The position numbers and the translations under genes are program-made. Under the pieces are notes generated by a model. That model saw only the letters and a program-made list of their open reading frames with translations. It did not search any database and was not told where the DNA came from. 54,997 nucleotides of DNA from Candidatus Calescibacteriota bacterium (GTDB taxonomy: Bacteria > CAIJMQ01 > JAADFP01), in the NCBI GenBank assembly GCA_021162785.1, contig JAGGYA010000019.1, forward strand, positions 1 to 54,997. The letters run 5' to 3'. Shown piece after piece: positions 25,228-33,084 of the stretch (position 1 is its first letter; the number at the start of each line of letters is the position of its first letter).

Positions 25228-26036
25228 TTTACTAAAGCAAACAACTCTTTTAACTCTTTAAGTAATCCTTCCATCTCCTTCAAGGGCCACATATTTGGGC
25301 CATCTGAAAGAGCATTATCTGGTTCTGGATGGGTCTCCAGAAAGATTCCATCCACTCCACAGGCTATCCCTGCCCTTGCAAGATAAGGAACAAACTCCCT
25401 TCTCCCACCTGAAGCTTCTCCCAATCCGCCAGGTGATTGGACAGAATGAGTTACATCAAAGATAACCGGATATCCAAAACTCCTCATAATAGGGAAATTC
25501 CTCATATCCACCACCAGATCTCCATATCCAAAAAATGTTCCCCTTTCAGTAAGCAAAACTCTGTGATTACCAGTAGAGGTAACTTTCTCCAAAGCAAACC
25601 TCATTTGATGGGGTGAAAGGAACTGTCCCTTTTTGATATTCACTGCTCTCCCCGTCTTTCCTGCTTCTACCAGAAGATCCGTCTGACGGGAAAGGAAAGC
25701 AGGTATCTGGATAACATCCACCACCTCTTTTACTTCTTTCAGGTGGGAAGTGCAATGGACATCGGTAAGGAGAGGTATCTCAAAAAGATCCTTTACCTTT
25801 TTGAGTATCCTCAATCCTTCTTTAAGTCCTGGCCCACGGAAGGAACGAATTGAGGTTCTATTGGCTTTATCATAGGAAGCTTTAAAGATAAAGGGAAGAG
25901 AAACCTTCTCTGTAATCTTTTTTAACTCTTCCGCAATGTTAAGGGTGAGTTTCTCACTCTCTATCACACATGGCCCAGCTATTACCAGAAGCTCCCCACC
26001 ACCTACTTTAATATTCTCTATCTCCACTATATTCAT
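25215..26036 (-). CDS. kdsA: KDO-8-phosphate synthase KdsA
   Basis: 273 residues, DAHP synthase-fold class I aldolase that joins phosphoenolpyruvate and arabinose-5-phosphate. Motifs: AGPCVIESE near 20, FKASYDKANRTS near 52, TDVHCTSH, IPAFLSRQTDLL, KKGQFLSP, LTERGTFFGYGDLVVDMR, FDVTHSVQSPGG and GIFLETHPEPDNALSDGPNM. Cys23 in GPCVIES is the metal ligand of the metal-dependent class (as in Aquifex), not the Asn of the E. coli type. It overlaps argH by 4 bases. Confidence 0.95.
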   Translation of the reverse strand: MNIVEIENIKVGGGELLVIAGPCVIESEKLTLNIAEELKKITEKVSLPFIFKASYDKANRTSIRSFRGPGLKEGLRILKKVKDLFEIPLLTDVHCTSHLKEVKEVVDVIQIPAFLSRQTDLLVEAGKTGRAVNIKKGQFLSPHQMRFALEKVTSTGNHRVLLTERGTFFGYGDLVVDMRNFPIMRSFGYPVIFDVTHSVQSPGGLGEASGGRREFVPYLARAGIACGVDGIFLETHPEPDNALSDGPNMWPLKEMEGLLKELKELFALVKCKI

Positions 26037-27406
26037 TTTTTCATCAAGATTTTTTTCCCTTTCTCTATTTCTTTTTTTACCTCGGAAGTAGCTGTCCCAC
26101 CCAAAACTTTCTTTCTCTCTACAGAATCTTTAAACGAAAGAATCTCCTTTACCTCTTCCTCCTCAAAACCAAAACACCTTTTCCACTCATCTTGAGTAAG
26201 AGAAGAAAAATCCCTTCCTTCCTCTTCCAGTTTTTTCACCATTTCTCCAACTTTACGATAAGCACTTCTGAATGCCATCCCTTTTTCCACAAGCCTTTCC
26301 ACAATATCTGTGGCCATCAAATAATATCCCTTTGCTCCTCCTTCCATTTTCCCTTTTTCCACTTCCATCCCTTCAATTATCCCTTTCATCATGGAAAGAA
26401 TAGAAACGGTGAGTTTATATCCCTCCCAGAGGGGTATTTTATCTTCCTGAAGATCCCGATTATAGGTAAGAGGCAATCCTTTCATAACCATACTCATAGA
26501 AACCACATATCCCAAAATTCTTCCTGTTCTTCCCCTTATAAGTTCCAGAACATCCGGATTCATTTTCTGAGGCATTATGCTTGACCCGGTCATGTATTCT
26601 TGAGGAATTTTAATCCAGGAAAAATAAGGAGAAGAAAAAATGATGAGTTCCTCAGCAAGACGGGAAAGGTGAAGAATAACCTGAAGAGTAGCAGTCAGAA
26701 ACTCCAGTATGAAATCGCGGTCCGATACTGCATCCATACTGTTGGGAGAAACCTTCTTAAACCCCAATTTCCCTGCCATAAATTCCCTGTCAATGGTCAG
26801 AGAAGTTCCTGCAAGTGCCAGGCTTCCCCCTGGAAACTCATCCACTCTTTTCAAAACATCCTCAAACCTCCCCTTATCCCTTTCCAGCATCCAGAAATAA
26901 ACCATCAACCAGTGTGAGAAAAGAACAGGTTGTGCAGGTCGAAAATGTGTAAATCCCGCCATTACAACTCCCAAGTATTCTTCTGCCTTCCCAAGAATGA
27001 CTCTTTGAATAGCTTCTATCCTCTCAATTATCTCCGGTATTTTATCCTTAAGAAAGAGTTTCTCATCCAGAACAACCTGGTCATTTCTGCTACGAGCAGT
27101 ATGGAGTTTCTCTGCTAAATCACCCACAATCTCTTTCAACCTTCTTTCCACTGCCATATGAACATCCTCATCTCCCTTTACCTCAAATTTCCCTTCCTCC
27201 ATTTCCTTCTTGACCCTTTCCAGACCTTCAATAAGTTTTTCTTTTTCTTCAGAGGTCAAATATCCAGCCTTCTCCAGCATCAAAACATGTGCTTTACTTC
27301 CCTCTATGTCATAAGGGAAAAGAAAATTATCTTCATTGAAAGAAGATGTAAACTCCTCGATTTCCTTATCCGGTAGTTTCCTGAAACGCTTTTCCCATAC
27401 CTTCAT
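26033..27406 (-). CDS. argH: Argininosuccinate lyase
   Basis: 457 residues from ATG 27406; a reading 12 residues longer exists but would lie over the promoter. Splits argininosuccinate into arginine and fumarate. Signature GSSIMPQKMNPD is present, as are HTARSRNDQV near 90, TLHLQ-like region (GFTHFRPAQPVLFSHWL) and DFILEFL. First gene of the 27-kb minus-strand run, placed before kdsA; no other arginine genes are in the window. Confidence 0.94.
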   Translation of the reverse strand: MKVWEKRFRKLPDKEIEEFTSSFNEDNFLFPYDIEGSKAHVLMLEKAGYLTSEEKEKLIEGLERVKKEMEEGKFEVKGDEDVHMAVERRLKEIVGDLAEKLHTARSRNDQVVLDEKLFLKDKIPEIIERIEAIQRVILGKAEEYLGVVMAGFTHFRPAQPVLFSHWLMVYFWMLERDKGRFEDVLKRVDEFPGGSLALAGTSLTIDREFMAGKLGFKKVSPNSMDAVSDRDFILEFLTATLQVILHLSRLAEELIIFSSPYFSWIKIPQEYMTGSSIMPQKMNPDVLELIRGRTGRILGYVVSMSMVMKGLPLTYNRDLQEDKIPLWEGYKLTVSILSMMKGIIEGMEVEKGKMEGGAKGYYLMATDIVERLVEKGMAFRSAYRKVGEMVKKLEEEGRDFSSLTQDEWKRCFGFEEEEVKEILSFKDSVERKKVLGGTATSEVKKEIEKGKKILMKK

Positions 27407-27442
27407 GAGAGATAATATAACAGAATTCTCTCCCTCTCTCAA
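27407..27442 (-). promoter_or_regulatory. Promoter giving a leaderless argH mRNA
   Basis: On the minus strand: -35 TTGAGA (27442-27437), 17 bp, -10 TATATT (27419-27414), 7 bp, ATG. Transcription would begin at the start codon; no Shine-Dalgarno is present. It stands back to back with the FKBP promoter. Confidence 0.65.
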
Positions 27443-27448
27443 AATTTA

Positions 27449-27457
27449 TGTTATACT
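27449..27457 (+). promoter_or_regulatory. Extended -10 promoter of the FKBP gene
   Basis: TG-T-TATACT at 27449-27457, with no good -35. Unlike its neighbours this gene has a leader of about 70 bases and a good ribosome site (GGGAGGT at 27523-27529) before the ATG at 27534. Confidence 0.45.
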
Positions 27458-27533
27458 GGTGTATCTTCCCTTATCTCTATTGGTGGAGGTAGAGGGGAAG
27501 AGAGTGGGGAGTTTTTTCAAATGGGAGGTTAAT

Positions 27534-27947
27534 ATGATTAAAAGGGGTTCAAAAGTGAAATTTTTTTATGAGTTGAGAGTGGATGGAAAAAAGGTTGACA
27601 GTGGGCGCGCTGAATATGTTCAGGGTGAAGGGGATATCTTCCCTGCCTTAGAAGAAGAAATGGGAAAGATGAAGGAAGGGGAAAGGAAAATCATCACCCT
27701 TCCTCCTGAAAAAGCTTTTGGAGAATGGAGTGAAGAAGCAGTGAAGAGAATCCCATTGAGTCTTTTCTATAAGCCTGAAGAGATCCCCAATGAAGGCCCC
27801 ATGGATATCCAGGATGAAAAAGGGAGAGTATACTCCGTGCAGGTGAAAGAAAAGGGGAACGATTATGTGATCCTTGATTTCAATCATCCCTTGGCAGGAA
27901 AGACCCTGACTTTCGAGGTAGAGATTATTAAGGTGGAAGAGCCTTAA
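27534..27947 (+). CDS. FKBP-type peptidyl-prolyl isomerase, SlyD-like
   Basis: 137 residues from ATG 27534, chosen because GGGAGGT lies 5 bases upstream; longer readings to 27336 have no ribosome site and would overlap the argH promoter. The FKBP fold is split as in SlyD: N-terminal half (VKFFYELRVDGKKVDSG, then GDIFPALEEEMGKMKEGERKIITLPPEKAFGEW), an inserted chaperone-like flap (about 70-118), and the closing strand HPLAGKTLTFEVEIIKV. It lacks the His-rich metal tail of E. coli SlyD. Probable cytoplasmic folding helper. It converges on ribE with only 6 bases between stops. Confidence 0.88.
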   Translation: MIKRGSKVKFFYELRVDGKKVDSGRAEYVQGEGDIFPALEEEMGKMKEGERKIITLPPEKAFGEWSEEAVKRIPLSLFYKPEEIPNEGPMDIQDEKGRVYSVQVKEKGNDYVILDFNHPLAGKTLTFEVEIIKVEEP

Positions 27948-27953
27948 AAGTTT

Positions 27954-28580
27954 CTACCAGTTTTTCAGCATTTCCTCAAAATCCTTCTTCTTTTTCTCTT
28001 CTTCCCACCATTTCTTTAAATATCTGGCAAGAAAATCCACCTCTAAATTAACTTCTTCTCCCACCCTCTTTTCACCCAAAATGGTGTTTTCTGCAGTATG
28101 AGGAATTATATGGGTGGAAAATCTGTCCTTCTCAAGTTTCTGAATGGTCAGACTAACCCCATCTACAGCTATTGAACCTTTCACCACAAGATAGGGAAAA
28201 AGAGTTTCCGGATAAGAAATTTCTAAGGGAAACTCCTTCCCTCCTCCTTTCTTCAATATCTTACCCTTTCCATCCACATGTCCGGTGACAAAATGCCCCC
28301 CAAGGGGTTTATCCAGAGTAAGAGGTCTTTCAAGATTAACTCTTCTTCCCGGAAATACCTTCCCCAGAGTAGTTGTCAACTGGGTGGGTCGACTAACATC
28401 AACTTTAAAAAGAGGAGGAGAAATTTCCACCACCGTAAGACAAACACCATCCACCGCTATACTTCCACCCAACTCAAGAGATGAGGATATCTTTTCAGCA
28501 AGAATAGTGAGAGTAATTACCTCCCCCTTTTTCTCAACCCTTTTCACTACACCAACCTCTTCAATTATTCCAGTAAACAT
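27954..28580 (-). CDS. ribE: Riboflavin synthase alpha subunit
   Basis: 208 residues with two lumazine-binding repeats. Repeat 1 begins MFTGIIEEVG and contains GGSIAVDGVCLTV; repeat 2 contains GHVDG and KGSIAVDGVSLTI. It dismutates two 6,7-dimethyl-8-ribityllumazine molecules to riboflavin. A charged lysine-rich C-terminal tail follows the second repeat. Starts one base after the ribD stop, with GAGGG as ribosome site. ribBA and ribH are not in the window. Confidence 0.94.
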   Translation of the reverse strand: MFTGIIEEVGVVKRVEKKGEVITLTILAEKISSSLELGGSIAVDGVCLTVVEISPPLFKVDVSRPTQLTTTLGKVFPGRRVNLERPLTLDKPLGGHFVTGHVDGKGKILKKGGGKEFPLEISYPETLFPYLVVKGSIAVDGVSLTIQKLEKDRFSTHIIPHTAENTILGEKRVGEEVNLEVDFLARYLKKWWEEEKKKKDFEEMLKNW

Positions 28581-29675
28581 TCAACCCTCTATGTATCCGG
28601 AAATTATCATATCCTCCCCTTTCCTCAACCATTCAATCTTTTTCAATCTCAACCCATCCTTTATCCTCTCAAAACCTTTACCACCAAAAGGCGTGGGAGA
28701 ATCCTTCCCTCCCAGAAGAAGTGGAGAAACTATTGCATAAACCTTATCCACACAACCTTCCTCCAGAAACGAAGTAAAAACTTTTTCTCCACCCTCCACC
28801 AGAAGAGAAACCACCTCCATCTCCCCCAGAGCTTCCAGAAGTTTCTTAATCCTGATTCTCTCCCCTTCCATTTCTATAACTTCCACACCCTTATCTTGAA
28901 GGAAAGATACCTTCTCCTCATCCACTCCGGAAAGAGTGAAAATCACCACCTTTCCCCCTTCCTCTTTAAGTAACCTGGCCTGGGGAGAAATCTCAAGCCG
29001 GGGATCTATTATTACCCTTAAGGGTTGTTTTTCAGAGGGAACGAGTCTCACTGTAAGTAAAGGATCATCCTTTTTCACTGTCCCTATCCCCACAAGCACA
29101 GCATCCACACCCTTCCTCAGTGAGTGGACAAATTTCCTCGCCTCTTCCCCTGATATCCAGCGAGAATCACCTGTGGAAGTGGCTATTTTCCCATCCAGAC
29201 TCATTGCCCATTTAAGAATTACAAAAGGGATTTTCCGGGTGATATACTTTATGTAAAATTCATTTAACTTCCTGGCTTTTTCCTCCTCTATCCCGGTTAT
29301 CACCTCAATTCCTGCCTTCTCAAGCATCTTAACCCCTTTACCTTTCACAATTGGATTTGGATCCATCATGGCTATTACCACTCTTTTTATCCCTGAAGAA
29401 ACAATTCTGGGAACACAGGGAGGTGTTCTCCCATAGTGGATACAGGGTTCAAGAGTTACATAAAGGGTAGCTCCCTTCGCCTTTGTCCCTGCATCTTCCA
29501 GAGCAATAACTTCTGCATGGGGAGAACCTGCTCTTTTATGGTATCCCCTGCCCACTATCCGGTTACCCTTCACCACCACCGCACCCACCATGGGGTTAGG
29601 GCTGGTGGTGCCTCTCCCTTTCTCCGCAAGCCTTAAAGCTTCCTTCATGAACTTAATGTCTTTTTCTCTCTGCAT
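28581..29675 (-). CDS. ribD: Bifunctional riboflavin biosynthesis protein RibD
   Basis: 364 residues from ATG 29675, chosen because the deaminase begins about 8 residues later and because a promoter sits exactly before it. N-terminal cytidine deaminase-like domain (zinc motif HAEVIAL near 55, PCIHYGRTPPC near 83) and C-terminal reductase domain (about 155-360, KWAMSLDGKIAT, SRWISG, DAVLVGIGTV, VVSLLVEGG). It carries out the second and third steps from the GTP-derived pyrimidine to riboflavin. No FMN riboswitch precedes it; the mRNA seems leaderless. Confidence 0.95.
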   Translation of the reverse strand: MQREKDIKFMKEALRLAEKGRGTTSPNPMVGAVVVKGNRIVGRGYHKRAGSPHAEVIALEDAGTKAKGATLYVTLEPCIHYGRTPPCVPRIVSSGIKRVVIAMMDPNPIVKGKGVKMLEKAGIEVITGIEEEKARKLNEFYIKYITRKIPFVILKWAMSLDGKIATSTGDSRWISGEEARKFVHSLRKGVDAVLVGIGTVKKDDPLLTVRLVPSEKQPLRVIIDPRLEISPQARLLKEEGGKVVIFTLSGVDEEKVSFLQDKGVEVIEMEGERIRIKKLLEALGEMEVVSLLVEGGEKVFTSFLEEGCVDKVYAIVSPLLLGGKDSPTPFGGKGFERIKDGLRLKKIEWLRKGEDMIISGYIEG

Positions 29676-29711
29676 GGAAAATATTATGGGATAGTAAAGG
29701 TTAAAATGCAA
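29676..29711 (-). promoter_or_regulatory. Promoter giving a leaderless ribD mRNA
   Basis: On the minus strand: -35 TTGCAT (29711-29706), 17 bp, -10 CATAAT (29688-29683), 7 bp, ATG. No ribosome site. It points away from the pflX promoter only 13 bp further on, so the two promoters may compete or share an activator. Confidence 0.6.
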
Positions 29712-29724
29712 GAAAGAGGATTCT

Positions 29725-29739
29725 GATAAAATTGGAAAA
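29725..29739 (+). promoter_or_regulatory. Extended -10 promoter close to the pflX start
   Basis: The -10 TAAAAT (29727-29732) is followed by 7 bases and the ATG at 29740. The bases just before it are TG-A (TG at 29724-29725, overlapping numbering by one), an extended -10. No -35 and no Shine-Dalgarno are seen. Confidence 0.4.
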
Positions 29740-30651
29740 ATGACCAGAAGACTTTCTCAGGAAGAACTTCTGAGAAGAAAAGAATCCCTTTACGCACTCC
29801 TTTCCCCCTGCCGGCTTTGTCCTCGAGAATGCGGAGTGGATAGGAAAAAAGAGAAAGGATACTGTGGTGGCAGTTGGAAAGTGAAAATTGCAAGTTTCTC
29901 ACCCCACTTTGGGGAAGAGAAAGAACTTGTAGGAAGAGGGGGTTCGGGAACCATATTTTTCTCCGGATGCAATCTCAAATGTGTTTTCTGCCAGAACTAT
30001 GACATCAGCATTCTGGAAGAAGGAGAAGAAATAGAACCAGAGAAACTTGCCCAGATCATGCTGGTTTTGAAAAAATTGGGTTGCCACAACATAAACCTGG
30101 TTACCCCTACTCATTTTGTTCCCCAAATTGTGGATGCCCTTATAATTGCCTGGGAAAAGGGACTGGATTTGCCCATCGTTTATAACTGTGGGGGTTATGA
30201 AAAAGTGGAGACATTGAAACTCCTTGAAGGGATCATAGATATTTACATGCCAGACATAAAATACGGTTCTTCTCTACCCGGTCAAGCTTACTCCCATGTG
30301 CCTGACTACTGGGAGATAGTGAAAAAAGCTGTAAAGGAAATGCACCGCCAGGTGGGAGATCTGGTAGTGGAAAAGGGTATCGCAAAGAAGGGACTCTTGG
30401 TAAGGCACTTAGTAATGCCCAATAAAGTGGCGGAGTCTGAAAGAGTATTCAAATTCCTTGCAGAAGAAATTTCTCCCCATACCTATGTAAATATCATGGA
30501 TCAATACCGCCCCCTCTATCACGCACATTTATTTCCCGAAATTGCCCGCCCTATAACCAGTGAAGAATACCTTGACGCCATCAACAAAGCAAAATCCTAC
30601 GGTCTTTACCGCGGTTTCCCCACCGAATCCCGCAGATTCCTCATTTTTTGA
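29740..30651 (+). CDS. Radical SAM protein, PflX (COG1313) family
   Basis: 303 residues. The N-terminal segment has four cysteines (24, 27, 31, 42: CRLCPREC, GYCGG), then the radical SAM triad Cys77-x3-Cys81-x2-Cys84 (FSGCNLKCVFCQNYDIS). VTPTHFVPQI, YNCGGYEKVETL and DIYMPDIKYG are strongly conserved in the PflX group, related to pyruvate formate-lyase activases. The real substrate of PflX proteins is not established; no pyruvate formate-lyase gene is nearby. Single-gene unit diverging from ribD. Confidence 0.85.
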   Translation: MTRRLSQEELLRRKESLYALLSPCRLCPRECGVDRKKEKGYCGGSWKVKIASFSPHFGEEKELVGRGGSGTIFFSGCNLKCVFCQNYDISILEEGEEIEPEKLAQIMLVLKKLGCHNINLVTPTHFVPQIVDALIIAWEKGLDLPIVYNCGGYEKVETLKLLEGIIDIYMPDIKYGSSLPGQAYSHVPDYWEIVKKAVKEMHRQVGDLVVEKGIAKKGLLVRHLVMPNKVAESERVFKFLAEEISPHTYVNIMDQYRPLYHAHLFPEIARPITSEEYLDAINKAKSYGLYRGFPTESRRFLIF

Positions 30652-30707
30652 AAATCAGGCAATCTTCTCTTTTTCCAAGAAACCTCTAATAAACTCCGCA
30701 AATTTCT

Positions 30708-30723
30708 TCAAACTCAAGTTTGA
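30708..30723. repeat. Perfect 7-bp palindrome, operator-like
   Basis: TCAAACT (30708-30714), CA, AGTTTGA (30717-30723). It lies in the gap after pflX, 22 bases before the start of the broken small ORF at 30745, so it could be an operator for that ORF, or chance. Confidence 0.3.
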
Positions 30724-30744
30724 CACCTAATTTCTGAAAAGGGC

Positions 30745-30959
30745 ATGAATAAAGGGATTGGAAGATTAAGGGAGAGAGGTCATTACAGGGAAGGATTCGG
30801 GGAGGAAACTTTTATTTCCTTGCTTTCGGAAATTACTCTTGAGAATTTTTAGCGGAAACTGTCAAAGTTGAGTTTGAGGATAATGAGGGTGTTATATATA
30901 AGCGTGCTATCCTTAAAATTGATATGAATGGGAATATCTTGAAAATTGTTGACTGGTAG
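30745..30959 (+). pseudogene. Small ORF of about 71 residues broken by one base
   Basis: The 322-base gap between pflX and map contains two abutting readings. Frame one starts at ATG 30745 (RLRERGHYREGFGEET...) and stops at TAG 30850-30852. Frame two, open from 30843, continues AETVKVEFEDNEG and ends GNILKIVDW at the TAG 30957-30959. They meet in a run of five T (30846-30850): one more T would join them into a single protein. The second half has a clear strand-turn-strand amphipathic pattern. I do not recognise the family. Either a decayed gene or a homopolymer sequencing error. Confidence 0.4.
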
Positions 30960-30973
30960 AATAAAGATTGGCT

Positions 30974-31750
30974 TCAACCCAAAAACTCTCTCACCACTTC
31001 TTCCCATTCACGGGTGAGGATTTCTGGGCCATCACGGGTGATAGCTATGGTATGTTCAAAATGGGCAGAGAGTTTGCCATCCCGGGTAACTGCAGTCCAG
31101 CCATCTTCAAGTATCACCACCTCTTCCGTTCCTTGATTAACCATGGGTTCTATGGAAAGGGTCATTCCCTCTAAAAGTTTCATTCCCTTTCCCGGTTCAC
31201 CAAAGTTGGGGACTTGAGGGTCTTCATGAAGTTCCCTTCCTATTCCATGTCCCACAAATGCTCTTACCACACGGAACCCTTCTCCCTCAGCTTTTCTCTG
31301 AATAGCAGAAGAAATATCACCTAACCGATTACCCACCCGGGCATTTTTTATCCCCTCATGAAGTGCTTGATAGGTAACCTTCAAGAGTTTGAGGGCAATA
31401 GGAGAGATTTTCCCTACAGGATAAGTTATCGCTGCGTCACCATAGTATCCTTTCCATCTTGCTCCTAAATCAATACTGACAATATCCCCTTCTTCAATCA
31501 CCCTCTCACCGGGTATTCCATGGACAACCACCTCATTTACGGAAATGCAGGTGGCAAAGGGGTAGCCACGGTATCCTTTGAAAGCGGGAAGAGCTCCCTT
31601 TTCCCTTATCATTTCTTCCGCAATTCTATCGAGTTCCCCAGTTGTGATACCCGGGACTATTTCTTGGACAAGTCGTTTGAGTATTTCAGCAACAATACGA
31701 TTAGCTTCTCTTAAAAAAGTAATTTCCCTCGGCGATTTTAACACCACCAT
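30974..31750 (-). CDS. map: Methionine aminopeptidase type I
   Basis: 258 residues. Removes the N-terminal methionine from new proteins. Metal ligands of the pita-bread fold are visible: Asp in SIDLGARWKGYYGDAAITYPVG (two Asp), His in GHGIGRELHEDPQVPN, Glu in TLSIEPMVNQG and Glu in SAHFEHTIAI. Length is normal for the bacterial type Ia enzyme. Last gene of the GT9 operon, downstream of tRNA-Arg(CCG) in the same direction; AAAGGG serves as ribosome site. Confidence 0.96.
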   Translation of the reverse strand: MVVLKSPREITFLREANRIVAEILKRLVQEIVPGITTGELDRIAEEMIREKGALPAFKGYRGYPFATCISVNEVVVHGIPGERVIEEGDIVSIDLGARWKGYYGDAAITYPVGKISPIALKLLKVTYQALHEGIKNARVGNRLGDISSAIQRKAEGEGFRVVRAFVGHGIGRELHEDPQVPNFGEPGKGMKLLEGMTLSIEPMVNQGTEEVVILEDGWTAVTRDGKLSAHFEHTIAITRDGPEILTREWEEVVREFLG

Positions 31751-31771
31751 GGGATTTTTCCCTTTCTTCAG

Positions 31772-31846
31772 TGCGCCTGGCAGGACTTGAACCTGCGACC
31801 TATGGCTCCGGAGGCCATCGCTCTATCCGGGCTGAGCTACAGGCGC
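31772..31846 (-). tRNA. tRNA-Arg (anticodon CCG)
   Basis: 75 bases, full cloverleaf without an encoded CCA. Acceptor GCGCCTG pairs with CAGGCGC, D arm GCTC/GAGC with A20, anticodon stem ATGGC/GCCAT with loop CTCCGGA so the anticodon is CCG (codon CGG), T arm GCAGG/CCTGC with loop TTCAAGT. It lies 2 bases after the ABC permease stop and 21 bases before map, so it is cut out of the operon transcript. Its acceptor and T arm are identical to the second tRNA-Arg at 51549. Confidence 0.96.
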
Positions 31847-31848
31847 AT

Positions 31849-32556
31849 TTATCTCCATCGATAAGAATCTACCATTTTGATGGAGTAAAAAAGGAAAAGG
31901 GAGATCACTCCAGCATAGTAGAGTAAATCCCGGGTATCAATCACTCCTTTCCGGAAGGAATCGAAATGGTGGAAAATGGAGAGGTTATTAAAGAATTGTT
32001 TCCAGATACCCTGGGTTAATTCTCCAGCCCATCCGGAAATCCAGAAAAATAGCAGTATGAAGAAGGTGATTACAGCAGAAACCACCTGGTTATCGCTTAA
32101 AGTGGAACCAAAAAGACCAATGGAAAGAAAGGAAGCACCCAGAAGGAAAAGTCCTAAATAACCAGAAATTATTGGGCCTATCTCAGGGTCACCAAAGAGT
32201 TTGAGATAAACCACAAATTCTCCAGAGATTAAAAGTATTATGAAGTAAAGGAAAAGAACGCTCAAATATTTTCCCAGAACCATCTCTGTTACTCTTAGAG
32301 GTGAAGTATAGAGGAGCTCAATGGTACCCTGACGACGTTCTTCTGCAAAGAGTCGCATGGTTAAAATGGGAACAATGAAAAGTAGAGTTACTCCCATATT
32401 TGCCAGGACAAGATAAAGTTCCGCTGTTCTTAAATAGAAGGTAACTGCAACGAAAAAGTATCCGGATAATCCTAAGAAAATAGCCATAAGAACATAAGCA
32501 ATGGGAGAAGTGAAGTATGTTTTTACCTCTTTTTTGAAGATGCTCCCGACCTTCAT
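31849..32556 (-). CDS. ABC-2 type transporter permease
   Basis: 235 residues, six transmembrane helices. The start FKKEVKTYFTSPIAYVLMAIF and the loop ERRQGTIELLYTSPLRVTEMVLGKYL are characteristic of ABC-2 permeases of the GldF/NosY type. The matching ATPase and substrate are not encoded here; in gliding bacteria GldF works with GldA/GldG, but nothing else supports that role. It follows folK by 15 bases. Confidence 0.82.
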   Translation of the reverse strand: MKVGSIFKKEVKTYFTSPIAYVLMAIFLGLSGYFFVAVTFYLRTAELYLVLANMGVTLLFIVPILTMRLFAEERRQGTIELLYTSPLRVTEMVLGKYLSVLFLYFIILLISGEFVVYLKLFGDPEIGPIISGYLGLFLLGASFLSIGLFGSTLSDNQVVSAVITFFILLFFWISGWAGELTQGIWKQFFNNLSIFHHFDSFRKGVIDTRDLLYYAGVISLFLFYSIKMVDSYRWR

Positions 32557-32571
32557 ATTCTGGATATTATA

Positions 32572-33084
32572 CTACATTTTTTCCTCTTCCCATTTTTTAA
32601 CCTCTTCTTCAGCCACTTTTTCCTTCAGTTCTTTCACCTTCTTTTTCAGCACTGGATGGGCAAATTCGGGAGCAATCTCCGTAAGAGGGATTAGAACAAA
32701 GGCTCGCTCATGGAGATAAGGATGAGGAATAGTGAGGGAAGGTGAGTTTATTATCTTTTCTCCATAAAAGAGAATATCTATATCAATAATCCGTGGTCCC
32801 CATTTCTCCCCTTTTTCTCTTCCCAGCTCCTTTTCTATACCTTTAATAATGTTAAGCAATTCCTCAGGAGGGAGGGATGTAGCCACTTCAATAACCTGAT
32901 TGAGAAACCAGGGCTGATCTTTCTTCCCCCAGGGAGAAGTGAGATAGATAGAGGATTCCTTTATTATTTCTATCCCTTTCTTTTTTAAAAGATCCTTAGC
33001 CTTAGAGATATTCTTTTCTTTTTCTCCCAGATTGGAACCAAGAGAAAGGAAAACTCTTACAGGGTAAGTCCTATTTTCTCCCAA
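32572..33084 (-). CDS. folK: 2-amino-4-hydroxy-6-hydroxymethyldihydropteridine pyrophosphokinase
   Basis: 170 residues, TTG start overlapping the dapL end by 28 bases; no ATG fits. HPPK transfers pyrophosphate from ATP in folate synthesis. Seen: [14 protein letters not shown] at the start, [18 protein letters not shown], and the signature [15 protein letters not shown] followed by [23 protein letters not shown]-terminal helical tail (about 25 lysine/glutamate-rich residues) extends beyond the usual end. A folate product is consistent with the methyl-THF methyltransferase in the same operon. Confidence 0.94.
   Translation of the reverse strand: MGENRTYPVRVFLSLGSNLGEKEKNISKAKDLLKKKGIEIIKESSIYLTSPWGKKDQPWFLNQVIEVATSLPPEELLNIIKGIEKELGREKGEKWGPRIIDIDILFYGEKIINSPSLTIPHPYLHERAFVLIPLTEIAPEFAHPVLKKKVKELKEKVAEEEVKKWEEEKM

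Noticed and set aside
29676-29739. FMN riboswitch before ribD/ribE
   Set aside because: Only 65 bases separate ribD and pflX, the ribD mRNA appears leaderless, and no FMN-aptamer motif is present.
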